IMG/VR virus record: IMGVR_UViG_3300027816_000069 | Location: 58,351-122,350 of that record | Strand: one strand, 5' to 3' | Length of the DNA stretch: 64,000 bases | Origin: a virus | Part shown: positions 37,961-46,437 of the stretch, in pieces | How the letters are laid out: the number at the start of each line of letters is the position of its first letter | How positions within the stretch are numbered: the first letter of the stretch is position 1 | Made by a program: the position numbers and the translations under genes | Notes under the pieces: generated by a model | The model's database searches: none | Told to the model about the DNA's origin: nothing | The model's input: the letters and a program-made list of their open reading frames with translations, nothing else

Positions 37961-38696
37961 TATTCATTATGTATTTGGTTTACGTCCAGATTTTGGTGGC
38001 AAACCTTGGTCTTATTGTCATTATTTATCAGTAAAATCTGCTGCTACTATCAATTCAGGCAGTAATATCTATTTCTGGCATGAACATGAGCCAGAAGGAG
38101 AATGGTGGGATAAAAGTAAACAATACCTCATACTAAAACCAATAAAAGCTCCCACATCTATATTTGATAGACCACTATTACACCATGCACATAAGGCGGA
38201 TGTAATTAGGCTATTAGCATTAAAAGAATTTGGTGGAACCTATATTGATAGCGATGTGATTTGTCTCAAGCCATTTGATACAATACAACATTGTGGCTTT
38301 TGGGGAGGCAAGCAGTATGACTATGGATTATGTAATGCGACTATGGGAGGATGTAGTGGGGCCTTATTTATTGATTTATGGTTAGACACATTCAAAACTT
38401 TCAGAAGCCAAGGTTGGGACCAATACTGGGATGAACACGCAGTCAAGATTCCGAGACAACTATCACAAATATATCCTAATTTAGTAACAGTTTTAGATCA
38501 AGAACTTTTTTTCTGGCCCTTTTGTCATCAAATAAAAGATATCTTTGAGAGTGATAAACCCAAATATCTACAAAGATCATATTCAGTACATTTATGGGAA
38601 ACAATATCTTGGAACTGGCTGAGTCAATTAACTCCAGATACTATAAATCGAAATAGTGAATTAGGAATTATTCTACAAGAAAATAATATTATATGA
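37944..38696 (+). CDS. GT32-type glycosyltransferase
   Basis: 250 residues. HHAHKADVIRLLALKEFGG followed by TYIDSDV (Asp102, Asp104, the metal-binding DxD) is the GT-A core of the GT32/Och1-like group, which moves sugars from nucleotide donors. No signal or membrane segment, so cytoplasmic. First enzyme of the glycan module. The start could be an ATG 24 nt earlier. Confidence 0.82.
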   Translation: MNNTNNIHYVFGLRPDFGGKPWSYCHYLSVKSAATINSGSNIYFWHEHEPEGEWWDKSKQYLILKPIKAPTSIFDRPLLHHAHKADVIRLLALKEFGGTYIDSDVICLKPFDTIQHCGFWGGKQYDYGLCNATMGGCSGALFIDLWLDTFKTFRSQGWDQYWDEHAVKIPRQLSQIYPNLVTVLDQELFFWPFCHQIKDIFESDKPKYLQRSYSVHLWETISWNWLSQLTPDTINRNSELGIILQENNII

Positions 38697-38926
38697 TACG
38701 CAAAATTAAAACATTCTTGAAATCCTTATTATTTCATATTCATGCTGGTTTACCAAAAAGTAGTCAGGCAGAAATTAATCGCAGATATGATATTTGTATA
38801 AGTTGTGATAGTTTTGACACTGTTCATTCTCAATGCAAACAATGTGGATGTAATATTAATAATAAGAAAATGTTTATGAATAAATTAGCGTGGGCAGACC
38901 AAAAGTGTCCTCTTAATAAGTGGTGA
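38693..38926 (+). CDS. small zinc-binding protein
   Basis: 77 residues. RRYDICISCDSFD...CKQCGCNINNK and CPLNKW form a four-Cys knuckle common in small phage proteins near glycan genes; the basic N-terminus (MIRKIKTFLKSLLFH) is amphipathic. Function unknown. Confidence 0.7.
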   Translation: MIRKIKTFLKSLLFHIHAGLPKSSQAEINRRYDICISCDSFDTVHSQCKQCGCNINNKKMFMNKLAWADQKCPLNKW

Positions 38927-38929
38927 AAT

Positions 38930-39478
38930 ATGAAAACAGCTCAAACTCAATATCATAAAAGTAAAATTAATTATGTGCGTGGCAATCTATTTGATTATGC
39001 TCATGATTATACCAAACAGGGTAATAGAGGGTGCAGCGTTATAGTACCTCATGTGTGCAATAACTCTAATGCTTTTGGTGCAGGTTTTGCTGGTGTATTA
39101 GGCGACAAATATCCTATAGTTAAAGAAAACTATCACCTTTTAGGTTCAACATTTTTAAAGAATAATCTTGGATATGTGCAGTTTGTTGAGGTTAGTAAAG
39201 ATAATACTTATGGCCACAAACTAATATTTGCGAATATGATTGCTCAGAATGGTTTAATTTCTAAGACTAATCCTAGACCGCTAAATTATTATGCATTATG
39301 CAAAAGCATGAGTAATGTATATCGTTATATTACAACTAACTTTTCTTCTGATAATAAAGTTGAAATTCATGCTCCAAAATTTGGTAGCGGTTTGGCTGGT
39401 GGTAATTGGAAATTTATTGCTGATCTAATAGACGACATATGGTCAAATTATCCAGTATTCGTATATGAGTACAAATGA
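38930..39478 (+). CDS. macro-domain protein
   Basis: 182 residues. VRGNLFDYA, VIVPHVCNNSNAFGAGFAG and IHAPKFGSGLAGGNW match macro domains, which bind or hydrolyse ADP-ribose groups (ADP-ribose 1''-phosphate, or ADP-ribosyl on proteins or nucleic acids). The catalytic Asn and glycine loops look intact. In phages such proteins may erase ADP-ribosylation used in defence, or process cyclic-phosphate by-products of RNA repair. Confidence 0.78.
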   Translation: MKTAQTQYHKSKINYVRGNLFDYAHDYTKQGNRGCSVIVPHVCNNSNAFGAGFAGVLGDKYPIVKENYHLLGSTFLKNNLGYVQFVEVSKDNTYGHKLIFANMIAQNGLISKTNPRPLNYYALCKSMSNVYRYITTNFSSDNKVEIHAPKFGSGLAGGNWKFIADLIDDIWSNYPVFVYEYK

Positions 39479-39774
39479 TACCAGATAATATTATTATATA
39501 TCTACTAGTAGTTCTGAATATTATACTGGTGGCTCTTGGGTATTTATTAGGCAGATTACATAATGGTAATACAGACTATGTTTATAGTATCGGTAACAAA
39601 AAGAACAATTCAACAGCACCATCCAAAACACCTATACAAATCAATGAACAAAAATTTGTGACTGATATTAAAACAGACAATATAGAGAAAAAATTTGAAA
39701 CCTTGGGTGATACTAAAACAAGTGAAGAAAACATATCATCAGCAATCAATAAACTAAAGAATATGAAAGGGTGA
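39475..39774 (+). CDS. single-span membrane protein
   Basis: 99 residues; an N-terminal membrane helix (IIIYLLVVLNIILVALGYLLG) and a polar tail of about 70 residues ending in a helix (EENISSAINKLKNMKG). It overlaps the macro gene and precedes the actin-like gene by 4 nt, so it could be a membrane anchor for the filament. Confidence 0.65.
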   Translation: MIPDNIIIYLLVVLNIILVALGYLLGRLHNGNTDYVYSIGNKKNNSTAPSKTPIQINEQKFVTDIKTDNIEKKFETLGDTKTSEENISSAINKLKNMKG

Positions 39775-39778
39775 AATT

Positions 39779-40783
39779 ATGGCAATCGGATTAGACGTTG
39801 GTACAAGTTATATTGTGGCTTCTAGAGAAAATAATGGCAATGTGGAATATAAGGACTTTAGAGACGCTTTTTATATTATTAAGCCAACAACACCAGTAGC
39901 CACCAAAATGATTGAGAAAGGACTATCTGGTAAGATTTTCATTAAGGATAGTGATGGTTCTTTTATTATTCTTGGTAAAGACGCTTTAGAAAAAGCTATA
40001 GAAAGAAATGATACGGCTAAACGCCCAATGTATCGTGGAGTAGTTTCAGCCAAAGAAAAAGACGCTAAAAGAATTCTAGCTTTTATTCTTAAAGAAGTTG
40101 TTGGAACAGCCTCAGAACCCAATGAACCACTAGTTTTCTGCGTTCCTGCACAACCAGTTGATCAAGATGATGAAGATTTTGATGTTGGATATCATGAAGA
40201 TGTAGTAAAGACTGTGCTAGCAGAATGTGGCTATAATGCTCGTGCTATTAATGAAGCAGAAGCTCTGTGTTATGCGGAACTAGAATCCGATGATTATACT
40301 GGCATTGGAATAAGTTGTGGAGCAGGAATGACGAATGTTTGTGTGATGCTTAACGGCGAGCCAACTGTGGTTTTTAGTACCACCAAGAGTGGCGATTGGA
40401 TTGATCGTATGAGTGCCGTAGCCACAGGAGAAACGGACAGTGTTGTTCAGGCTGAAAAAGAGGGCGGCGATTTTAAAATTGGCGAACCAAATGATAATCC
40501 TGTGTTGTCCGCAGTTTCAGCATATTATGAAAGATTAATTGACTATACAACCAAGCAACTATCTGCTGCACTATCTAATCATAAATCATTACCCAAATTT
40601 AAAAATCCCATTAAAATTGTGATTGCTGGGGGAACATCACAAGCAAAAGGATATATTAGTAATTTTCAAATGAAACTGAACGACAATGGTTTTCCATTAC
40701 AAGTTAAAGAAGTGGTTCACGCTAATGATCCACTCCATGCGGTATCGAAGGGTTGTCTGATAGCATCAAAGGCTCTATCATAA
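39779..40783 (+). CDS. actin/Hsp70-fold ATPase (MreB/ParM-like)
   Basis: 334 residues. IGLDVGTSYI (3-12) is phosphate-loop 1, GIGISCGAGMTNVCVM loop 2, and IKIVIAGGTSQAKGY the adenosine motif; INEAEALCYAEL is the connecting helix of actin-like proteins. Size fits MreB, ParM or MamK-like filament proteins and is too short for Hsp70. Phage actin-like proteins can position DNA or virions. Flanked by two small membrane proteins. Confidence 0.78.
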   Translation: MAIGLDVGTSYIVASRENNGNVEYKDFRDAFYIIKPTTPVATKMIEKGLSGKIFIKDSDGSFIILGKDALEKAIERNDTAKRPMYRGVVSAKEKDAKRILAFILKEVVGTASEPNEPLVFCVPAQPVDQDDEDFDVGYHEDVVKTVLAECGYNARAINEAEALCYAELESDDYTGIGISCGAGMTNVCVMLNGEPTVVFSTTKSGDWIDRMSAVATGETDSVVQAEKEGGDFKIGEPNDNPVLSAVSAYYERLIDYTTKQLSAALSNHKSLPKFKNPIKIVIAGGTSQAKGYISNFQMKLNDNGFPLQVKEVVHANDPLHAVSKGCLIASKALS

Positions 40784-40917
40784 TGACAGAGATCTTATTA
40801 ATATTTTTTATAGTTTTGGGTTTGAGTGTTGGTATTTTAGATTCGTTTCGTAAACTAGAAAATAATACAACTATTATTAAGCATTCTAGCATATTTAATT
40901 ACTGGCTAGGGAAATAA
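40783..40917 (+). CDS. tiny membrane protein
   Basis: 44 residues; one membrane helix (LLIFFIVLGLSVGILD) and a short polar end. Overlaps the actin-like gene stop (TAATG) and ends just before the next ATG. Not recognised. Confidence 0.6.
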   Translation: MTEILLIFFIVLGLSVGILDSFRKLENNTTIIKHSSIFNYWLGK

Positions 40918-40918
40918 A

Positions 40919-41779
40919 ATGACTGATATAGAACAAATCATACTTGTAACAAAACCATATCAAGAATCTTACGAAGAGAAAGTAAGATCAGGACAACAAT
41001 TTTTATCTAATCAAAATATAATATTTACAGGACTTGTGAGAGATGCTGAAACTGTTTTAGAAAAGAATATTTCTAAACTTGAGAATTTTGCTCGGAAATA
41101 CTGCCATAGCTATAAAATAGTTTTATATGAAAATGATTCTATTGACAATACAAAAAATATACTAAAAACTTTATCTATTCAGAATCCAAACATACATATC
41201 ATATTAGAGACTTTGTCAAGACCTAAGTTTGGCCCAGTGAAAGACAAAAGTAGAACAGAAGCACTAGCCGAATATCGTAATAAATGTCAATCATTGATTA
41301 AGTCTCAATATCCTGATACAGATTTTATTATAACAATAGATTTGGATTTTCAAGACTTTAGCGAAAATGGTTTATTTAATTCTTTTGGTTGGCTACAAGA
41401 AAATGCTGATATAGGAGGTATGTCAGGTAATAGTTTTGCATTAAGGTCACTTTTTAATCAGTCGCAAGCTTTATGGAATTATGATAGTTGGGCTTATCGT
41501 GGATCGTGGTGGGAAGATACCACACGATTTAACAATTCACCTTATCAAACTTATGATAGTTCATTATGGTTTGGATTATGGCTACCACCAAGAGGATCAA
41601 CGCCATTTAAAGTTAATAGTGCATTTGGTGGATCTTGTATATATCGCTCAAAATATTATTTTAATGGAATTTATGGTGGACAAGATTGTGAGCACGTAGT
41701 ATTCCATTATAATTTATATCAACAAAATAATTTTAATTTATATCTAAATCCATCACAAATTATGCTATTATCAATGTAA
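40919..41779 (+). CDS. GT-A glycosyltransferase (CAP59/GT69-like)
   Basis: 286 residues. FTGLVRDAETVLEKNISKLE, KIVLYENDSIDNTK and the acidic motif ITIDLDFQD are the N-terminal and DxD parts of a GT-A fold most like the fungal CAP59/alpha-mannosyltransferase group and related phage enzymes. No membrane segment. Likely adds a sugar in the module's glycan. Confidence 0.7.
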   Translation: MTDIEQIILVTKPYQESYEEKVRSGQQFLSNQNIIFTGLVRDAETVLEKNISKLENFARKYCHSYKIVLYENDSIDNTKNILKTLSIQNPNIHIILETLSRPKFGPVKDKSRTEALAEYRNKCQSLIKSQYPDTDFIITIDLDFQDFSENGLFNSFGWLQENADIGGMSGNSFALRSLFNQSQALWNYDSWAYRGSWWEDTTRFNNSPYQTYDSSLWFGLWLPPRGSTPFKVNSAFGGSCIYRSKYYFNGIYGGQDCEHVVFHYNLYQQNNFNLYLNPSQIMLLSM

Positions 41780-41797
41780 ATCAATACGGAACATAAA

Positions 41798-42157
41798 ATG
41801 TTTGTTATAAAAAAATGGGGTTATGAATTTTGGATTGAAAATAATAATAAATATTGTGGTAAACATTTACATATAATACCAACCAGATTTTGCTCGGCAC
41901 ATTATCATAAAAATAAACAAGAGACATTTTATGTCATAAATGGTGAATTATTATTAGAATACTCATCAGATCAAAGTATAGAAACTTGGCAATATGGGGT
42001 TAAACATAAAAAGATATTGAAGTCAGGCGATTCTTTTACTATCATGCCAAATATTGTACACAGATTTTCTAGTAATCTTAATACCCCTTGTGATTTTATA
42101 GAAATTTCTACATATCATAGTGATGATGATGTTTATAGGATTATAGAAAGTTTCTAA
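41798..42157 (+). CDS. cupin-fold sugar isomerase-like protein
   Basis: 119 residues. KHLHIIPTRFCSAHYHKNKQ then ETFYVINGELLLEY and GDSFTIMPNIVHRF supply the two cupin motifs with His/Glu metal ligands, resembling the C-terminal domain of type II phosphomannose isomerases and lyxose isomerases. Probably interconverts or binds a sugar phosphate in the module. Confidence 0.72.
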   Translation: MFVIKKWGYEFWIENNNKYCGKHLHIIPTRFCSAHYHKNKQETFYVINGELLLEYSSDQSIETWQYGVKHKKILKSGDSFTIMPNIVHRFSSNLNTPCDFIEISTYHSDDDVYRIIESF

Positions 42158-42450
42158 TGATCTATTATATAGATATCGATAATACTATATGTCATACCAT
42201 TGATAGTAATTATTGGAGGGCTAAGCCCCTAAAAGATAGAATTACTAAAATCAATAATCTCTTCCATGCGGGACACACAATAATATATTGGTCTGCTAGA
42301 GGATCACATTCTGGTAAAGATTGGTATGATTTTACAGATCAGCAACTTAATGACTGGGGATGCCTAAGACATAAGCTAGTTCTACAAAAGCCAGCATATG
42401 ATATATTTATTGATGATAAAGTTATAAATACAAAGGACTTCTTTGAATAA
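42157..42450 (+). CDS. HAD-fold capsule-type phosphatase-like protein
   Basis: 97 residues. IDIDNTICHT (Asp pair), IIYWSARGS, LQKPAYDIFIDDK cover the HAD motifs. This short form is common in capsule and nucleotide-sugar clusters. Too short for GmhB, the usual heptose-bisphosphate phosphatase, although it sits right before the heptose genes. Confidence 0.72.
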   Translation: MIYYIDIDNTICHTIDSNYWRAKPLKDRITKINNLFHAGHTIIYWSARGSHSGKDWYDFTDQQLNDWGCLRHKLVLQKPAYDIFIDDKVINTKDFFE

Positions 42451-43217
42451 TGAAACATATAGCAGTTATTGGAGAAGTATGTACTGATGAATATATATTT
42501 GGTCAATGTGATAGAGTGTGTCCAGAAGCTCCATCATTATGCTTTAATCACAATAATAAGAAACATACAAATGTAGGTATGGCTGGTAATGTTTATAGTA
42601 ATTTAGTGTCGCTCAATAACAATAGTTATCTATTTAATATAGATTTAATAGCACCAGTATCGGACATTATAAAAAGAAGATTTGTAGATACTAGATATAA
42701 CAGTGTAGTATTTAGAGAAGATATTAATGATAGTGTATCAAAAATAGATTTACATAAATATGTTTTTAATCAGTATGATTGTATTGTTTTTGCGGATTAT
42801 TGCAAGGGCTTTTTATTAGAATCAGATATACAATATATTTGTGAACAAAAAAAGAATACTTGTATTACGTTTTTAGATACTAAAAAACAACTTAAAAGTC
42901 TAGCTCCTTATATTAATTTCATAAAAATTAATCATCTTGAATACAAGAATAATATGCAATATTTAGATATTATTACTGAATATGCAAAATTAATAGTGAC
43001 ATACGGCGAAGAAGGAGCAAAAGCATTTACAAAAACAGATGTCAAACACTATCCTTCTAAGAAAGTAATTTTAAGAGACGTTTGTGGTGCTGGTGATACA
43101 TTTTTAGCAGCATTAGTATTTAATTATTTGGATACAAATAATATAGATATGGCTATAAATTTTGCTAATACTTGCGCATCAAAAGTAGTCTCACAAGTTG
43201 GTGTGGCTACTATATGA
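42450..43217 (+). CDS. rfaE1: PfkB-family sugar kinase, HldE kinase-like
   Basis: 255 residues. IGEVCTDEYIFGQCDRVCPE then AP is the N-terminal signature of the heptose-7-phosphate kinase half of HldE (usually GDVMLDRY...RISPEAP); DVCGAGDTFLAALVF is the PfkB catalytic motif. Shorter than the usual 310-330, missing mainly central segments. The next gene encodes the other half of HldE, overlapping by ATGA. Confidence 0.75.
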   Translation: MKHIAVIGEVCTDEYIFGQCDRVCPEAPSLCFNHNNKKHTNVGMAGNVYSNLVSLNNNSYLFNIDLIAPVSDIIKRRFVDTRYNSVVFREDINDSVSKIDLHKYVFNQYDCIVFADYCKGFLLESDIQYICEQKKNTCITFLDTKKQLKSLAPYINFIKINHLEYKNNMQYLDIITEYAKLIVTYGEEGAKAFTKTDVKHYPSKKVILRDVCGAGDTFLAALVFNYLDTNNIDMAINFANTCASKVVSQVGVATI

Positions 43218-43615
43218 CAACAGTTTGGACGAATGGATGTTTCGATATCCTACATATAGGACATATCGAATTGTTTAAATACGCTAGATCTTTAGGGGAT
43301 CAACTAATTGTTGGTATTGATAGTGATAATAGGGTTCGATCCCTAAAAGGCACATCTCGACCAATTAATAATCAAGAATATAGAAAACAACTATTAAATA
43401 GTATTAAATATATAGATAATGTTGTGATTTTTAATTCTGATACTGAACTAAAGGAAAATATTAAGATATTTCATGTTGATATGATAGTTATTGGTGATGA
43501 TTATAAAGATCGATATGTAATAGGATCTGAATTAGTGAAGAATATAATTTTTATGCCAAAAATTTTAAATATATCAACCACATCTATTTTAGAAAGAATA
43601 CATTCAGATGCATGA
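43214..43615 (+). CDS. rfaE2: heptose-1-phosphate adenylyltransferase-like protein
   Basis: 133 residues. VWTNGCFDILHIGHIELFKY (HxGH nucleotidyltransferase motif), VGIDSDNRVRSLKG, RPINNQEYR and ISTTSILERI match RfaE2/the second domain of HldE, which makes ADP-heptose from heptose 1-phosphate and ATP. Start at 43214 gives the ATGA junction with the kinase. With the GT9 gene downstream it indicates an ADP-heptose pathway. Confidence 0.82.
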   Translation: MTTVWTNGCFDILHIGHIELFKYARSLGDQLIVGIDSDNRVRSLKGTSRPINNQEYRKQLLNSIKYIDNVVIFNSDTELKENIKIFHVDMIVIGDDYKDRYVIGSELVKNIIFMPKILNISTTSILERIHSDA

Positions 43616-44528
43616 TCTTGATATTATCCATAACTTCTATAAAGATATCAATAAAAAAGTATCTTATCCTATTGACTTTCAAAACTTTACACTTATTAAT
43701 GCCAATACTGGCATTGGTGATGCCCTATCTTTATATATTATAGACTCACCTATAAAAGACAATAATATTAAAGTAATAGTTCAACATCCTTCGATAGTTC
43801 AAGAATTAGCACAATATAACAATTATATACCAACAATTAATCATCAACATAATTGGTATAGTAGTATAATAAGCGTATTAGATATTCAATTATACTCTAA
43901 TTTTGGTGGTCATTTTTTACAAAAAAATCAACAATTTCTAGGCTTAGATACTGATATAATACCGAGACCTAAATTAGTATCTAGTGCTCAAATAGAATCT
44001 AATAAAGTTGTTATGACTTTTGACAAAGGAATTGTGCATCAACAACATATACATCCTAGAGCTAGAATTATATACGATGAATCAAAACAAATTATTCAAA
44101 CATTTATTAATAATCATAAACATCAATATCGTTTTGTGGAAGTTGGTAAGTATTCTTTAGGTCTTGATAATGTAGAAAATAAAACTAATATAGGTATACG
44201 CGGCACGGCAGATGAAATAGCGTCATGCGAATATTTTTTTGGTAATCATAATGGATTAATGCATATCGCAGCAGGTTTAGAAAAAAAATCTATTATTATT
44301 GTGAATTTTCCTAGTGCCAAAGATATTATCTTACCGTGTCTCAAAAAAGTAAATATACCAGATATTGATTGGTTATATCCACAAAACACACATCTGCATC
44401 AAGATAATGACGGCCTATTAGTCAAGAAACTTACATATGAAAACATACAAAAGGCATTTAATGGTGAAATATATCCATTTTTTCAAAATAATTATATTTT
44501 TAATACCTTTCAAAATTTAATGAGTTAA
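43608..44528 (+). CDS. GT9 heptosyltransferase-like protein
   Basis: 306 residues. NTGIGDALSLYIID at the start and DEIASCEYFFGNHNGLMHIA followed by AGLEKKSIII are the N- and C-terminal motifs of glycosyltransferase family 9 (ADP-heptose:LPS heptosyltransferases). Immediately follows the ADP-heptose gene, so the donor is probably ADP-heptose; the acceptor (LPS core, protein or virion) is unknown. Confidence 0.75.
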   Translation: MHDLDIIHNFYKDINKKVSYPIDFQNFTLINANTGIGDALSLYIIDSPIKDNNIKVIVQHPSIVQELAQYNNYIPTINHQHNWYSSIISVLDIQLYSNFGGHFLQKNQQFLGLDTDIIPRPKLVSSAQIESNKVVMTFDKGIVHQQHIHPRARIIYDESKQIIQTFINNHKHQYRFVEVGKYSLGLDNVENKTNIGIRGTADEIASCEYFFGNHNGLMHIAAGLEKKSIIIVNFPSAKDIILPCLKKVNIPDIDWLYPQNTHLHQDNDGLLVKKLTYENIQKAFNGEIYPFFQNNYIFNTFQNLMS

Positions 44529-44530
44529 TT

Positions 44531-45118
44531 ATGTCTAATGAAACTAAAAAAGCGTCTAATAGAAGGAAAAATACTTGGTTATATAATAAAATATTCTCAG
44601 GTTATGGTATAGATATAGGCTGTGGATCGGATATACTGAATAAAGAACAAGAATTTCCAAATATTATTCAAGTGGATCCTTTTGATATAGAGCATGGAGA
44701 TGCTCAATATATAAATCAATTTGTTCACAATCAATATGATTTTGTGTATAGTTCTCAATGTTTAGAGCATATGTATGATCCTTTTATTAGTATTAAAAAC
44801 TGGTGGTCGATAGTCAAACCAGGAGGGTATTTGATTTTAAGCGTTCCAGATGAAGACCTGTACGAGCAAGGGATTTTCCCTTCTAGGTGGAATAATGATC
44901 ATAAATGGACTTTTTCTATCAATAAAAAGAACAGTTGGAGTAAAAAACATATAGATATATTGTATTTAATATCCTCATTAAATAATTTTTCCATAATAAA
45001 AATAGAGCTGATAGATACTAATTACGACTATTCTATTGTAAATACTGATCAAACAAGAAGTGATGCCGAAGCTTTTATTGAAGTTATACTAAAAAAGGAA
45101 AATAACAAATGCATATAA
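44531..45118 (+). CDS. SAM-dependent methyltransferase (class I)
   Basis: 195 residues. GIDIGCGSD is the SAM glycine loop, FVYSSQCLEHMYDP motif II/III and IVKPGGYLILSVPDE the post-IV strand, as in type-11 methyltransferases that modify small molecules or sugars. In this context O-methylation of a glycan is likely. Confidence 0.8.
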   Translation: MSNETKKASNRRKNTWLYNKIFSGYGIDIGCGSDILNKEQEFPNIIQVDPFDIEHGDAQYINQFVHNQYDFVYSSQCLEHMYDPFISIKNWWSIVKPGGYLILSVPDEDLYEQGIFPSRWNNDHKWTFSINKKNSWSKKHIDILYLISSLNNFSIIKIELIDTNYDYSIVNTDQTRSDAEAFIEVILKKENNKCI

Positions 45119-45747
45119 AATTTAATTCAGAAGACTATGAAAAAATTATAGAAATAGCAGATTCGTTTTGTAAAGACATAACCGATCAGTTTGGTTGTGA
45201 TATAGCAGAAATTCATTTGCTTATATATAAGCTTATAAGCACTTTAAAACCAAAAACATATGCGGAAATAGGCTCTCATGCTGGCAGGTCCGCTTTTTTT
45301 GCAAGCGTAGCCAGTTCAGAATTTGAAACTGAAATATATTGTTTTGACAAACCCAATGCCGGTTGGGGAGGAGTTCCAAATACACAGCTTTTTTTAGAAA
45401 AGACCCTTAATACAGTAGCTCATAACAGATATCAAATATATTATGGAGATTCTCATAGTGACCTTATAAAAGAAAAAATAAAAGAAAAAATATATGATTT
45501 ATTTTTAATAGATGGAGATCATTCACCGGATGGTATGATGGCGGATTTTGCTGTTGTTTGGGAAAATGTTAGGTCTCAAGGTTTGATTATTATAGACGAT
45601 TTGTTTCATCATCCAGATCTCGATGTTGCTTTTGATAAAATAATTTTAGATTATAAAATTGATACATATATAAAATATATAAATAGCGATGCTATTGATT
45701 ACAGTAGAATACTGCATAGAGGAGTCGGGATAATTCAAAAACCATAA
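45109..45747 (+). CDS. SAM-dependent methyltransferase (type 24, CmcI-like)
   Basis: 212 residues. YAEIGSHAGRSAFF, IYCFDKPNAGWGG, DLFLIDGDHSPDGMMADFAV and GLIIIDDLFHHPD fit the type-24/CmcI-like family, often found with glycosyltransferases as sugar O-methyltransferases. Overlaps the previous methyltransferase by 10 nt. Confidence 0.78.
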   Translation: MHIKFNSEDYEKIIEIADSFCKDITDQFGCDIAEIHLLIYKLISTLKPKTYAEIGSHAGRSAFFASVASSEFETEIYCFDKPNAGWGGVPNTQLFLEKTLNTVAHNRYQIYYGDSHSDLIKEKIKEKIYDLFLIDGDHSPDGMMADFAVVWENVRSQGLIIIDDLFHHPDLDVAFDKIILDYKIDTYIKYINSDAIDYSRILHRGVGIIQKP

Positions 45748-45772
45748 ACCTAAAATAAAAAAAGAAAGATTA

Positions 45773-45910
45773 TTGAAATTAGAATCTTACGTTGCTGCTT
45801 TGCGGGGATCTGCTAAAATAATGAGGATATTGGGTTTGAGACTGACTTATGCATTTCAAAATTTATTTGAGCATACTAGTGGGCTAATTAAAATAACGAA
45901 TGATGAATAG
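45773..45910 (+). CDS. possible small gene with TTG start
   Basis: 45 residues from a TTG (KLESYVAALRGSAKIMRILG...), basic amphipathic helix, stop overlapping the next start. No ATG before residue 17. The 150-nt gap is otherwise unexplained. Moderate support only. Confidence 0.4.
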   Translation: MKLESYVAALRGSAKIMRILGLRLTYAFQNLFEHTSGLIKITNDE

Positions 45911-46433
45911 ACTAAACAATCAAAGAGTTTATCTGGCTGGTGCTATGGATAGGGTAGCAGATAGAGGCTCCACATGGAGAGATAATATTACGCCTTTCCT
46001 AGAAAATATTGGAGTTATAGTATTTAACCCAATCAAAAAACCAACAGACATAGGATTAGAAGATAATGATAGTCATGCTGTTAAAACTAAACTAAAACAG
46101 CAACGACGATATGAAGAACTATCATCTATGATGAAAACTATTCGTAGTGTGGATCTACGATTAGTTGATATTAGTGATTTTCTGATAGTTAATCTTGATT
46201 TGGACGTTCACCCATGCGGCACATATGAAGAAATGTTTCTTGCAAATCGTTCAAAAAAACCTATAATTATTCATGTAGAGCAAGGTAAGGAACATACACC
46301 GGATTGGCTCTTTGGAACCATTCCTCATCAAATGTTTTTCTCAAACTGGAAAGATATAGAACATTACCTAACTCATATCAATAGCGATGAAAATATAGAT
46401 ACCTATAATCGTTGGCGATTCTTTAATATGTAA
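45900..46433 (+). CDS. nucleoside 2-deoxyribosyltransferase-like protein
   Basis: 177 residues. VYLAGAMDRVADRGSTWRDN, then IVNLDLDVHPCGTYEEMFLA and KPIIIHVEQGK form the Rossmann-like fold of deoxyribosyltransferase/DUF4406-type proteins known in cyanophages. Probably acts on nucleotides (base exchange or cleavage). Two adjacent ATGs (45900, 45903) are possible starts. Confidence 0.72.
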   Translation: MMNRLNNQRVYLAGAMDRVADRGSTWRDNITPFLENIGVIVFNPIKKPTDIGLEDNDSHAVKTKLKQQRRYEELSSMMKTIRSVDLRLVDISDFLIVNLDLDVHPCGTYEEMFLANRSKKPIIIHVEQGKEHTPDWLFGTIPHQMFFSNWKDIEHYLTHINSDENIDTYNRWRFFNM

Positions 46434-46437
46434 TTAT

